A program made the position numbers and the translations under genes. Positions 44,179 through 55,189 of a stretch of DNA of 64,000 bases are shown here, piece after piece. Each line of letters opens with the position of its first letter. The stretch's first letter is position 1. A model generated the notes under the pieces. That model was not told the DNA's origin. It ran no database searches and worked only from the letters and a program-made list of their open reading frames with translations. This DNA is from Chinchilla lanigera (taxonomy: Eukaryota > Chordata > Mammalia > Rodentia > Chinchillidae), in the NCBI RefSeq assembly GCF_000276665.1, contig NW_004955464.1, forward strand, positions 13,817,462 to 13,881,461, written 5' to 3'.

Positions 44179-44559
44179 CTGTTACTGGGTCACACTTAAG
44201 CAATTAACCTTATGGGGTATCAGAGAAAGCTACTAAAAGGAAATTTGTGCTGGGTTTTAAAGGAGTGATGATTTCTGTGGTGAAAAATGGAAGTGTGCTC
44301 TAAAACAAAGGGAGTAGCATTTGCCAAGGCATAGACTGTAAGAGGAAACATCACATTTGGGGACCTGAGCAAGAGCTGACTGTCACCTGTGCCTCCTGTT
44401 GGTATCTCATTCTGTAAGATGGGGAAGATTTGTACCTCTGCAGTTATGTTTAAGAAAAGGCTTTGAGCTCCTTTTGCTGCAATTGCTTTAATCCAAGGCA
44501 CCCCTTCCTGTTTCTGCTTTTATGCTCAGGGCTGTAATTTGTTTTTGTTTTTAGAGTAT

Positions 44560-44765
44560 AAAATATTATAGCCAGGCACGTGGTATGCACCTGTAGTCCC
44601 AGCTCTTAGACTGGGTCAGAAAAATTGTAAGTTCAAGTCTAGCCTGGGCAATTTAGTGACTTACTGAGACCCTGTCTCTAAATAAAAAAATTAAAAAGGG
44701 CTGGGGATGTAGCTCAGTGTGAAGACCCTGGGTTCAATTCCCAGTACTACACAACACACACATGA
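44560..44765 (+). repeat. B1-ID fusion SINE (B4-like)
   Basis: GCCAGGCACGTGGTATGCAC, AGCCTGGGCAATTTAGTGAC, then GGGCTGGGGATGTAGCTCAG and GGGTTCAATTCCCAGTACTA. Confidence 0.88.
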
Positions 44766-44984
44766 CATTTTATATAAATATAAATTATTATGAGAACAAA
44801 TCTGTGTGATTTAAATAGATTTAATTATTGTCTAAGATTGGGTTACTTTTGGTTAAAATCACACCTTATCTCAAAAGAATAATTGAAGTTGATACGCATT
44901 GTTAGCCTTATGGCCGATGGGTGAATCAGTCCAGTGGGGCAAATGTGGGCCATCAAACATGGTAGAGGAAAAGAGCCCCAAAGA

Positions 44985-45140
44985 GTTCAGTACCCTTAAG
45001 CCTTACTGTCCTCAAGTGTAAAATGGAAATATTGTTACCTATTTTGCTTGATAGTTGGAAGGATTAAATGAGCTAAACTTTGTAAATAACCAACACAGTT
45101 CCTGGCTTATAGGAGCTTTTCAGAAAGTGGCATATCTATT
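44985..45140 (+). repeat. MIR
   Basis: CCTCAAGTGTAAAATGGAAA, GTTGGAAGGATTAAATGAGC, CACAGTTCCTGGCTTATAGG. Confidence 0.8.
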
Positions 45141-45274
45141 TCTTTGTTCTCTTGCATTAACAATAGTAGCTTCGTATATCGAGTATTTACTATTGTGCAA
45201 AGCATTGTATGACTGAATCGAACCTAAAGATACAGGTATTATAGATAGTATTACAAAAATATATACTGGAGTCA

Positions 45275-45427
45275 GGCTTTTCTTTTTTGAGACAGAGTCT
45301 TGTTATGTAGTTCAGGCCGGCCTTGAACTCATTGTGTAGCCCAGGCTGGCCTCGAACTCATGGTGATTCTCCTGTCTTGGCCTCCTGAGTGCTGGGATTA
45401 TGGGTGTGTGCCACTATGCCTGGCTAG
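45275..45427 (-). repeat. B1-type SINE
   Basis: TTTGAGACAGAGTCTTGTTA, GGCCGGCCTTGAACTCATTG, TGGGATTATGGGTGTGTGCC. Confidence 0.9.
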
Positions 45428-47692
45428 AGTCAGGGTTTGAACATAGTTTTGACTAATACTGGTGTTTTAACATGTGGATTGTATGGCTGCTTCAACACCA
45501 GTTCTCCATCTTGGAAGCTGAAGTATACAAGGTATTTGAAGATCTGGATACTGCTGTTTTATAGATGCCTTCTAAAAGTGTGGCGAGTACTTAAAGGGAT
45601 GACCATGCTGTTGGCTCCCTCCATTTCTAGTTTCCTTGGGGGTGTGTTGGGAAACAGGACTTTGTGCCTTCTCATGTATGATTGAATAACAGCTAACTTG
45701 CAGGACTTTGCAAAGAGATGTCTTCTAACTTTGGTCTCTGGAAAAAGCATGTCTAAAGCTGGTGGGCATTGTTTATTCTTTAGCAAATAGCAATCAGATC
45801 AAACAGTTGCCTTTTTTAATATTCTGCCGCAAGCTGCTGAGATGGGGTATTTGAAGGGGAGAGCCACCTTGCTGTGCCCTGTGATCTTGCCATCAGGATT
45901 TGGCATTCCTGAAGGCCTTTGGTGACTTTAGCTCTGCTGGTAGTTTGGATTAGCAGCTTCTGCTGATATTGAGGGGCTTTCCATAACTCTGCAGAAGCTG
46001 GTGTAGCTATAGGCTGAGGCAGTGACAGGCTGCAGAGAGGACTCTTGACAAAAGAGCCTGCTTCATTTCCACTTTGTGGCCATCCAAAAGCCACATAGAG
46101 GTTTCAGGGATCATCAGTCTAACCTATAGCTTTTACCAAACAAGACAGAGCTCTCAGGCTCCTATCTCTTCTGTGAGATGGCAGGAAGCTTGGGGGATGA
46201 GTGGTGAGCCTGCTTCTTGCATTGGAATAGTGGCGTGGGACCCTGGCTGTGGAGTCCAGAGCTGTGGTTTCTCTTTTTCTTTGCTCTGTGAACCTTTGGC
46301 AGTCCTTTTCTGGGGCTGCTTTTTCCTGGTGGCCTCTTAGGTTTTCTTTCACCTTTGACAGTCTGATTTTCACAGAAGGTACCTGGCAGTAGGGATGCAT
46401 TCGTTGGATTGAAGATTATAACTCTGGAAGGTATGCAATTTATTTGTTTTTCTATTTTTTAGCTGCCTAAGACAAAGCCTGGAATTGAGTGAATTCCATG
46501 CAAGCAGTCTTGGTTGTTGCTTCTGTGACTTAGGTGCTTGAGCACCTTGACCTTGTAGGTCAGACTGAGTCAGGGACTTGACCCAGGATAGGAAACTGAA
46601 AAGTTACTGCTGTAGTGGTCCAGGTGCATCCAGTTAGTTAGGTTCTGGTACCTCTGGTACCTTGGGATTCCCCTGGAATGTACCCATGCCTGTCACTCTG
46701 ACTTTTAGTTTCATGCATTGAATCCAGGGATGGTATCAACCGAGAGATTCTAAATCAGTGTGGCTGGGAGGTAGAGTGGGAGTAGACCACATGTTTCCTA
46801 ATGGGCTTCTCTTTTTGTCCCATTCCTGAGGCTCCCTGGCCTGTGTATGTGAATGTTGAAGAATGACCCTTCCCTCCACCCACCCTTCCCCCTCTAGTAA
46901 TGGAGGCTATAAAATGTCTATTTACTCAAGACACCAGAACGACTCCTCTGTGGTTCCACTAATCTGGTGATTTGGTGCTTCTTTGGTCTCTCAGGTAAAT
47001 ACAGATTGAGTCTTTTTATAAAGGCATATTATTTCCCTCATTAAATGTGTGTCTTGGCACATGTGTTATTTACCTGATAGACAGTAATGCCTGCAGAGGA
47101 GCCATTGGTGTCTGTTGTGTAAATACTCTGCACAGAGACCATCCTCCAGGGGCTGTGGCGCACGCCTGTTCTCCAAATCAGGCTGGCCCCCGGGCAGTCC
47201 CTATTTATCCCTCCCCTGTCCCCACTGGGGGGCTGATCCCCTCACTTTGAAGAGAGAATCATTCATTTTCTCTCTTGCCATAGGCTGCTTATTACCTGTA
47301 ATTTGCTAGGAGAAGGAAAAATATGTCTGAAAATAAATGTGTATAAACCTTGGTCTCTGATAAAAGATAGTTTGTAGAAATACAGAGAATCGTAAGCTGT
47401 TTTCTTTTGAATCCCACCCTTCTGCTAGATACTTTAGTCCCAGTCTGTGTTATAAGGTATAGATTTATAGTCTGTAAACTGGTAATTGAAGTATAGACAC
47501 AAATAGAAAAGAAACATTCCAAGGTACTGAGGTGAAAGAACAGGTGGGCCGCTGCTGCAGGGAGTGTGGGAGTATTTTCTAAGAGGGCCGTAGGGCGCTA
47601 CAGTGCCAGTGAGGGGGAGTTGAGTGGGGCTCCTTCTCATGGAGACTCAGCTGGGAGAGTGAGAGACTGTTGGGGCTGAGGTGTGCTGAGGG
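45428..47692. other. ERI3 intron 2 sequence, no repeat or exon recognised
   Basis: Mostly unique. The block at about 47225-47340 (AGAGAGAATCATTCATTTTC near 47252, TACCTGTAATTTGCTAGG near 47294) looks like a possible conserved element. The CTCF-type motif follows at 47693. Confidence 0.3.
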
Positions 47693-47706
47693 CTGCCCTC
47701 TGGTAG
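47693..47706 (-). promoter_or_regulatory. CTCF-type motif in ERI3 intron 2
   Basis: CTGCCCTCTGGTAG on the + strand equals CTACCAGAGGGCAG on the minus strand, close to the CTCF core consensus. It has the same orientation as the motif at 12890-12902. Confidence 0.5.
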
Positions 47707-47799
47707 AGCACCTGCTGGGGGCACCATGGGAAGAGCGCTCCCTCATCTACCACCCATTCTGTTCTTTGTTTTTTTAAATTGTGTTGCACATGAAATTTA

Positions 47800-47882
47800 T
47801 CTTATTTACTTATTGGTGTTGAAGATCATAACCCAGGGCCTTATATGTGTGCTAGGCAAATGCTTTATCACTCTCAGTCCTG
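47800..47882 (-). repeat. Old ID-type SINE
   Basis: TGTTGAAGATCATAACCCAG, GCTAGGCAAATGCTTTATCA: a diverged reverse-complement ID. Confidence 0.55.
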
Positions 47883-48454
47883 CATATGAATCTTTAAAAA
47901 TCATTTTTTAAAAGTTGGAAACAGCCCAAATTTACATAAAAGTTCAAGGTACAGCACAAAGAATTTTTTTCTGAACCATTTGAGGATTAAGTTCCCAAAC
48001 TAATGCTCAGTCACCCTGAATACTTGCATGTATTTCCTGCAAGGAGGTTTTCTTAACTAACCACTGTATAACCATCAGAATCAAGAAATTAATTGATATG
48101 TTAACTCCTTCTAACTCACAGATCCTGTTCAAGTTTTGCCACTTATCTCAGGTATGTTCTTTAAAGCAGAGAAGGATGTGGTTCAGAATTATTAGTTGTT
48201 AGTTATCAAGTCTCTTTAGTATCTTAGATTTTCCTCAGTAAACTTATCTTGACTTTGGTGATGTTGATACTTATGAACATTACAGGCTGGTTATTGTCTA
48301 GATTGTCTTTCAATTAGGGTTTGTTTGATATTTTCTCGAGCTTAGATTTAAGTTATACCTCTTCAAATGGAGTGTCACAGAAACAATATTTTCTTCTTCT
48401 AAATGCATCCTTTTAGATGGCATGCAATTTTACTTGTCCCATTATTAATAATTT

Positions 48455-48585
48455 TTGTTTTTGTTTTTGAGATATGGTGTCACTGTGTAGTTCAGGCTGG
48501 CCTTAAATTTGCTATGTAGCACAGGCTGGCCTCCAACTCGAAATGATCCTCCTTCCTCAGCCTCCTGAGTGCTGAGATTACGACC
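48455..48585 (-). repeat. B1-type SINE
   Basis: TTTTTGAGATATGGTGTCAC, GTTCAGGCTGGCCTTAAATT, GGCCTCCAACTCGAAATGAT. Confidence 0.88.
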
Positions 48586-48606
48586 TGGTGTTGATGTTTA
48601 TTTTTG

Positions 48607-48777
48607 TTTTTTTTTTTTTTTNNNNNNNNNNNNNNNNNNNNNNNNNNNNNNNNNNNNNNNNNNNNNNNNNNNNNNNNNNNNNNNNNNNNNNNNNNNNNNN
48701 NNNNNNNNNNNNNNNNNNNNNCAAGACCTTGTGCTTGCCAGGCAGGTGCTTTGCCACTGAGCTAAATCCCTAGCCCC
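48607..48777 (-). repeat. ID SINE containing the second N gap
   Basis: T-run, 100 N (48622-48721), then CAAGACCTTGTGCTTGCCAG and CACTGAGCTAAATCCC. The 15-bp target-site duplication TGATGTTTATTTTTG is at 48592-48606 and 48778-48792. The gap therefore hides only the middle of a young SINE; other copies suggest the missing true sequence is about 20-40 bases. Confidence 0.92.
48622..48721. other. Assembly gap (100 N)
   Basis: Exactly 100 N after a T homopolymer; a placeholder length. Confidence 0.95.
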
Positions 48778-48899
48778 TGATGTTTATTTTTGATCAGTTG
48801 ATTAAAATGATGTCTGCCAGGCTTCCTGTTATAAGATTACTTCCTCTTATAATTAGTAAACAATTTGTTGGGAGACATAGTACTTTGAAACTATTTTTT

Positions 48900-49056
48900 A
48901 ATTTTTTTTTTTATCTTTGTGAGACAGGGTCTCACTATGCAGTTCAGGCTGGCCTTGAGCTCACTTTGTAGCCCAGGCTAGTCTTAAACTTGCAACGATC
49001 CTTCTGCCTCAGCCTCCTAAGTGCTGGGATTACAGGCATGCGCCACCACACCCAAC
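48900..49056 (-). repeat. B1-type SINE
   Basis: GTGAGACAGGGTCTCACTAT, AGCTCACTTTGTAGCCCAGG, GGGATTACAGGCATGCGCCA. A young copy. Confidence 0.93.
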
Positions 49057-49462
49057 TGAAATTATGTAAATATCCCTCAGTAAAATTTGGTTATGTTTAT
49101 TTCCTTATGGACTCACTGTTTCCTAGTGCTTCAGTGCCTTATATTCCATTATGCTCATAATTTATTGGCCAGCCACTTGAAGGTGGCTTTGTGTCCTTTT
49201 GGTAACTTCCCATACTTCTTTGAGTGTGTCTTGCTTTTTGGTAGAACAGGATATTCTAAGCTTATCATGTAACTTTTAACCTACAACACTCTGGAATCAG
49301 CCATTTCTTCAAGGAGTTCTGGTTTTTTGGTGGAGAATGGTACTTATAAGGGAGCTGAGTGTTAGGCATGCTCATTGCTATTGAGTGTTGGTGGTTTCTG
49401 ACTATTCTTTAGACAGAGCTAAAACATTTATATGCATGAGTGTATATATTTGTGTATGAGTA

Positions 49463-49898
49463 CAGATATTCCTCATTTAACAGCCTGTTTAACTACTGTT
49501 CAGATTTGTGACTGAGGAATGCTGTTTGGATTTCAGACCTGGCAGTTGGACTTACAACCTGCCTTTTTTTTTTTTTTGTACATTTCTATACTTCTTGTTT
49601 ATAGAGCTTCAGTTTTTTTCTTTTTTTTTTTCTTCGTACAGTACACTTGGTTTATATAGTACTGCAATTTTAGCTGGTTGTACTGTATAGTATAGTTCTA
49701 TAGTTTTCTGTTCTGTTATACATTAAGTACTGCATGTAAGAGTTACACAAATAAAAGTCATCAAGTTGGAGTTTCCTTTGACCATTTCTTTACTCGGAAT
49801 ATTGTAATGTACATATTGTATAGGATTCCTCATTTAGCAGCCAATTCACTTAACACCCTAGATGCAGGAACAGAACTCTGTTATTAAATGAGGAATGT
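49463..49898. mobile_element. Tigger-like (Tc1/mariner) non-autonomous element, candidate
   Basis: The left end has ATTCCTCATTTAACAGCC (about 49469) and the right end TTATTAAATGAGGAATG (about 49881), forming terminal inverted repeats of about 13 bases. A second ATTCCTCATTTAGCAGCC occurs inside, at about 49826. No coding capacity. Confidence 0.5.
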
Positions 49899-49900
49899 TT

Positions 49901-49938
49901 ATATATATAAGTCTACATATAAGTAGACTTATATATAT
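49901..49938. repeat. Perfect short inverted repeat
   Basis: 15-base arms (49901-49915 and 49924-49938; ATATATATAAGTCTA and its complement) around an 8-base spacer, just outside the Tigger-like element. Confidence 0.9.
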
Positions 49939-50587
49939 GTCTCTAAGTCTTTATATTTACATTTACAATTGTATATCCATATCTGTATCAGAAACCATGA
50001 GATTACACTCTTAACTGCCAGTTCCAGCCCATCATCACAGATTTTCTTCCTTTTCATATTTTAACTAATTTCTTTAACAATGAGGAACCTGGCTCCCATG
50101 TCGTTAATGTATGCACTTTGCTTAGTTCCTCTGTATGTAACTCATCTCCCATTGCTGGCCACTGCCCTTTACCCTTCATGATTGCCTCTTTTACTTTGCG
50201 TATGAATCCCTATATTAGACTACCCTCAGCGTGAGTGCCCTCCACACTCACCCTTGGTCTCATGTAGTACACAGACTCCCACCTCTCCATGGATGCCTTC
50301 CTCACCCTGTCTGGGCTCTGACACTCACTTTACCCGTTTAGCTTTCCCAGATGGTATAGATACCTGCTTGCTCCTGCTGCATTTAATGGCTTTCGGAATG
50401 AATTTTTTCAGGAAAGGAAGAGAAATAGCTACCCTCTGTTTCTTCAGCTGGGCTGAACTTGGTTGTTAGAAGTCAAAGAAGTATGGAACCCAGTGACTGC
50501 TGACATGTAGAGGGTTGGTCTCCCAAGGTCTGTTCTTAATAGTTTCCACAAGAGATACTTTTTGATGTAGGTGAAATCAGGTGACAG

Positions 50588-50673
50588 GGCTGGGGATATA
50601 GCTTAGCGGCATAAGTGCCTGCCCGGCAAGCTTGCGGTTATGAGTTTGGTTCCCGGTTCCAAAAAAAAAAAAA
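50588..50673 (+). repeat. ID SINE with target-site duplication
   Basis: GGGCTGGGGATATAGCTTAG, GGTTCCCGGTTCCAAAAAA. GAAATCAGGTGACA stands at about 50573 and again after the A-tail at about 50675. Forward orientation. Confidence 0.93.
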
Positions 50674-50919
50674 GAAATCAGGTGACAAATAAAGGCTAGG
50701 CAAGAGGACCTCTAGACATCAACGTGTTGTTGCCCATAAATGGGATAGGAGATAGGTAGGTAGATAGAAAGATAGAACCATGTACGGGAGGTCTAGAGCA
50801 TTCTAGGGATGCAGGAGATGTTGTAACTTCATATGATGCTTTATATATTATTGGACTCACAGATCCGATTGTGGGGACCCAGGGTTAGCTAGGTTGGCAT
50901 AGCCACTTGGATAGTAGTA

Positions 50920-51085
50920 GTTATAATACTAAGCTAATATTTTTTGAGCCCTTCAGGGCTAGACACTTTTTAGTGCTTTACATGTGTTATCTCATTTCAT
51001 TCTCATGTAAGAAGTAGGTACTGTGATTGTTGTCATTTTACAGGTGAGGAATTGAACAGAGCTTGCCCAAGATGCTGTGGTTGAT
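50920..51085 (-). repeat. MIR
   Basis: GTTATCTCATTTCATTCTCA, CATTTTACAGGTGAGGAATT, GAGCTTGCCCAAGATGCTG. Confidence 0.8.
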
Positions 51086-52810
51086 AAGTGGGAAAATCAG
51101 GACTGAAACCTGGAAACACTTGTTCATCACAAAGCTTAATTGCCTGGGGTATTTGACAGACAGGGTCTGCGTGATACATTTACTATGTTTACTACAGACA
51201 AATTTAAAAATGTTAAGAGTTTTAAAAAGTCTTTGTGCATATTCTGACTTTGAGAGACTTGAGGGACTTTGGATCTAAGTGGAATGGGTAAGTGAGCATG
51301 CTTGTGTTCCATCTCAGGTTTCCCAGAACGGTTTAGGAGTAGGTGATGAGATGAGTTATTTTGGATTCTGGCTTTCAAAGGGATATTAGCTCTTTTGCCT
51401 TTGGTTTACATGGGCTGAGGAGTTTGGGCTGTACTTGGGGGGAAACTAAAGCAGTGGTAAAAAGCGCTGTGTTTGTACACTATCCATGAAGAATGTAGTT
51501 AAAATCTTTTTTGGCCTGCGCTCAGTTCCCATGACATCTCAGTATAGGGATAGGGCATTTGAGTACCCACACTAGCATGTGTCTCGATAACTATGCAGGC
51601 AAATAATTGTGACTCATTTAGTGAGAGAGAATAGGGAAAGAGAGCTGAGAAGTGATACTTGCATTGTCCTTTTCTGCTGAGGCAGTAGTGAAGTTCAGTG
51701 CCTGTGAGTCCCCTAGCCTGTGTGAGGGAGCCTGGTGCTCACTTGCTGCCACTCAGAGGCAAGCCTTTGGTTCTGTGGGAAGGCTGCTTCAAGAAGCATA
51801 AACTGGCCACTCTTGTATTAGGCAGTAAGATTTGGTGTCAGGATTAAAGTTAAGGGAAATTTGAGTATTGAGTATAAAAGTGGGAAGGACACAGAATTTC
51901 TGCTTTGTTCCTTGGGTAAGGTGGGGGCTGAAGTTATTTGTGAGTAAAACTTGGGCTTTGATTTTTATACAGTATTTAGTTCTCTGATGAACAGACGTTC
52001 TGCATATTTAAAGGGAAAATGTATAGGAAAAGCAATTGGAATTTTTAAATTTTTTTTTGTTTCTTTGCACATGTTCACTCAGAAAACTTTACTAGACTTT
52101 TAGCAATGCTCCCATTACTGCCACATCTGGGTTTCCTCTTTTTCTTCCCCTATTTAAAAAGTCAGTCCCACAGTTGTTCAGGGCCATTCTGGGCCCCTAG
52201 GAGAAAGTGAGACTCAGAGGCTGTTGCCAGCTGTGCTCTCCAGGCCTTGTTCATCCCTCAGAGTGTTGCTGGTGTGGGTTTGGGGAATTACCAGAGTGTC
52301 CTCAGCAAACTCCCCTAGGATTGGCTTTATTTATTTTCACAGGTTCAGGTTGGGAGAAGGGAGGAGGGGATGTGGAGACACAGACAGGAGAACCAAGGGC
52401 ACATGGCAGGCAGTGGAGCTGAAGAGAGAGCGTGGGCATTTCCCGCTGTTTGTTTTAGGCTACTTAGCTCCTGGGGCTGATTATGCAACTGGGTCATCTC
52501 ATGTTACTTTGGGACCCTTAGCGTTAAAGTTAACCGTTGTCACCAGAGAAGTGACCACAGAACTTTTCTCTGCTCTCTTTTGAACTAGAGCTCCATTTAA
52601 AGATGAAGGCCAGTGTTACCGTTTTGAGGAGGACGTGGGAGACTCAGAATTGTAAAAATGCTGCAGGTGTTGGTGTTAGGGTCCTGAACTTTTGTAATGA
52701 ATACTGTGACTTAGAAGGGGCCCAGGAACATTGGGGAGTAGCTCAGATTGCATGGATAGTCTTAAAGACTAAGACTAAATGCAATAGGGGCAGAGCGTGA
52801 GTGTATCAAC
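51086..52810. other. Distal ERI3 intron 2, no repeat recognised
   Basis: About 1.7 kb of largely unique sequence ahead of exon 3. Open frames near 52207-52583 are not supported as coding. Confidence 0.35.
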
Positions 52811-52857
52811 CCAGGCTTTTTTTTTTTTTTTTTTTTTTTTAACTTTCCTCCCCTAAG

Positions 52858-53135
52858 TTTTAGATGCTTCTGGATATTCAATGCTAGCACCTTTGCAGAC
52901 TGGAGCAGCTCGATTTTCTTCATATTTACTTTCAAGAGCAAGAAAAGTGCTGGGCTCCCACTTATTTTCTCCCTGTGGTGTTCCGGAGTTCTGCTCCATA
53001 TCCACCAGAAAGCTGGCGGCCCACGGCTTTGGCGCATCCATGGCGGCAATGGTGTCCTTCCCTCCCCAGAGGTATCACTACTTTTTAGTGCTGGACTTTG
53101 AGGCCACGTGTGACAAGCCACAGATTCATCCTCAG
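52858..53135 (+). CDS. ERI3: ERI3 coding exon 3 (start of DEDDh exonuclease domain)
   Basis: A 278-base exon between CCCCTAAG| and CCTCAG|GTAACT. It completes the split Val codon and encodes LDASGYSMLAPLQTG onward to KPQIHPQ, ending in phase 0. It matches remembered human ERI3 nearly throughout. The last 20 or so residues enter the nuclease fold: YHYFLVLDFEATCD is Exo motif I, whose Asp and Glu (D-F-E) bind the catalytic metals. The other DEDDh acidic residues and the active-site His belong to later exons outside this window. In-frame Met codons at 52881 and near 53040 (SMAAM) could start shorter isoforms if exons 1-2 are skipped. I looked for the next exon (expected to start EIIEFPIL) in 53136-64000 and did not see it. 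Confidence 0.94.
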
Positions 53136-53424
53136 GTAACTGTTGTTTCATTGCTTCAGAAAAGGTGGGGTGGGCAAGGAGGGAGGGACCCAGAGGTGTT
53201 TTCTCACATCTTCCTGGTTTTTAGCTTCTCCTCTGGAGTTCCTTCCAGGAAGTGGGACTTGACCTAGGGATGCTAGAGTAAGGTTGAGTGAGAAGTCTTT
53301 GGGGAGAACTGGGCACATTATTTCTCTTTGGTCTCAGCTTTTGGAAATCAAAACATTTCCTTTTCTCTCTTCCTTTCTCTTTCTTTTCCCTTCCTTTCTC
53401 TCGTCTTCTGCCTGTTCTTTAAGG

Positions 53425-53870
53425 AGTGTTATGATAGCCAGCCTCCAAGATGACCTCCAGGGATCTTTACCTCCTGGTATTCACATCTAGCAATAGAGTA
53501 TGGTGGAATAGAATATGGTGGGAGAAACAATGTGTGATTTCTGAGCCTAAGTTACAAAAAACATACTGCAGTCTGCTTTGCTCTTTTGGATCACATGCTC
53601 TGGTGGAAGCCAGTTTCCATGCTGTTCTGAGGCTACTCAAGCAGGTCTGCAGAAGGGCAGATGCATATAGGAACTGAGTCTCTGATCCAAAAGCCAGTAT
53701 CTGCTTGCCAGTCACTTGAGTCTGCCATCCCTAGTCAAGCCTTCAGATGACTACAGCTGCAGTGGACATCAGACTTCATCTTCAGGAGAAATACTTGGCC
53801 ACCTAAGCCACTCCCAAATTACTGACTCAGAAGAACTGTGATTATTGGTATTTTAAGCCACAACTTTTAG
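53425..53870 (+). mobile_element. MLT1-type solo LTR (MLT1C/D-like)
   Basis: In consensus order: TGTTATGATAGCCAGCCTCC, TACCTCCTGGTATTCACATC, GGATCACATGCTCTGGTGGA, GTCAAGCCTTCAGATGACTA, TATTTTAAGCCACAACTTTT. It begins about 290 bases after exon 3. Old and non-coding. Confidence 0.85.
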
Positions 53871-55189
53871 GATGATATATGCAGTGTTTAGCCTGAACAA
53901 GTACCATTGTCAGTTTGTTGGAAAGGAAAATGTCTTAGCTTGCTTTTTTTCCTTAGTTACCAACTGTGCACAAAGACTTTTTACCTTTAAAGATAAGGCT
54001 TCTGGGAAGCTTGGATTAGCAGCAGAGAGGCACCTGTGCCGGGTGCCATTGAAGTGCTTGGTGTTTGCTTTAAGGGAATGACTGGGGGCTTGATGGGCAA
54101 TTCATTGTAGTGTGAGAGCTTTGGGTATACTGGCTGTAGGACTGTCACTGTTCTGTCTTACAGAGTGTATGATTTTTGGATGCATAGACATGTTTCAGGG
54201 AGCAGCTTTCAGTAGTAAGCAGGATGGGGAGAAGTGGGCCTCAGCATTGGGCACTTGGGAGGCAGAGAAAAGTGGAGTCCATCCAGAGAAAAACTGGCTT
54301 TGCTTTTTGTGGTTGTTTTTTCCAGAAAGGGATTTGTCTTTAAAATGGTACATTATTTCACCTAAAGCAGACACCAGAACCCCTTTTCCCTTTTTCCTCT
54401 CCTCTTTACTGTTCTCTGTTGAAGCAATGGTTTACCTTTGGGGGTTGGAATCAGGCTTACTGAGGCCTTGGGGGACAGGGGCTGGATGAGGACCATGCCC
54501 CAAGAGGAACTTTGAATGAAAGGGAACACAGCTTGGGAGCTGCCCAAGCCACACTTGCTTTCCTTGCTTCTTGCTTCTGCCTGTGCATCATCTTCTCTGC
54601 CTCCTCTAACTGCTGAAGTTTCTCTGGTATGGTAGGGTTGCCTCAGTGGTGGCTTTGACTTTTGGTTATAATCTCTTAAGCTGGAACTCTGTGGTCCATG
54701 TCCTTAATACTCTATATTATTTCCCTTCCAGGTTAGGTTTCAGTCACTGAATAAGCCTTAGTGGGACATGGGTCTACTTTCCAGCACATCTCCACTGCCT
54801 GTGATTCACCCCTCTTCTAAACCTTCATAATTGCTCTGCATCTCCATTATGGCATTTGCTGCTTCCTGTTTCCTGATGTGTGTTTCTTATCTTCATGTTA
54901 GGTTTAAGCTCAGATCATTATGTCGCTCTGTTCCTTTGTCTGATAGAGCGTCCTGCTAGAGTTCCTGAAGTTGGAGCCTGATTGATGTCTCAGTTTGGTC
55001 TGTTAGTGTCGCCTTTCATTTCTTGTTCAAGGGCATTGTTCTTTTTATTTATTTCTTTATTGCAATGCTGAAGACATAATGCAGTATGGAGTAAGTCACT
55101 GGTACCACCAACTTCCTTCCCAGACTTTTTCACCATGCCTTTGTAGAACCAGGCTGAGTTAGAGCTTTATATTGTTCACCAGCATCTGA
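53871..55189. other. ERI3 intron 3 sequence, unassigned
   Basis: No recognisable repeat, RNA gene or exon; the open frame at 54112-54489 has no identifiable product. Confidence 0.35.

Larger units (their letters stand above)
40553..52857 (+). other. ERI3: ERI3 intron 2
   Basis: GT-AG intron of about 12.3 kb. It holds one hAT-type element, three MIRs, several B1, ID and B1-ID SINEs, a TCTG/TCTC microsatellite, a Tigger-like element, a CTCF-type motif (47693-47706) and the second N gap. The acceptor region is unusual: about 24 T in a row, then AACTTTCCTCCCCTAAG. A possible branch site, TATCAAC, lies about 50 bases upstream of exon 3. Confidence 0.85.

Noticed and set aside
52602..52800. Short + strand open frame (MKASVTVLRRTW...) just ahead of exon 3 as an extra ERI3 exon
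   Set aside because: No acceptor/donor pair in the right phase, and the ERI3 protein is already continuous between exon 2 and exon 3.
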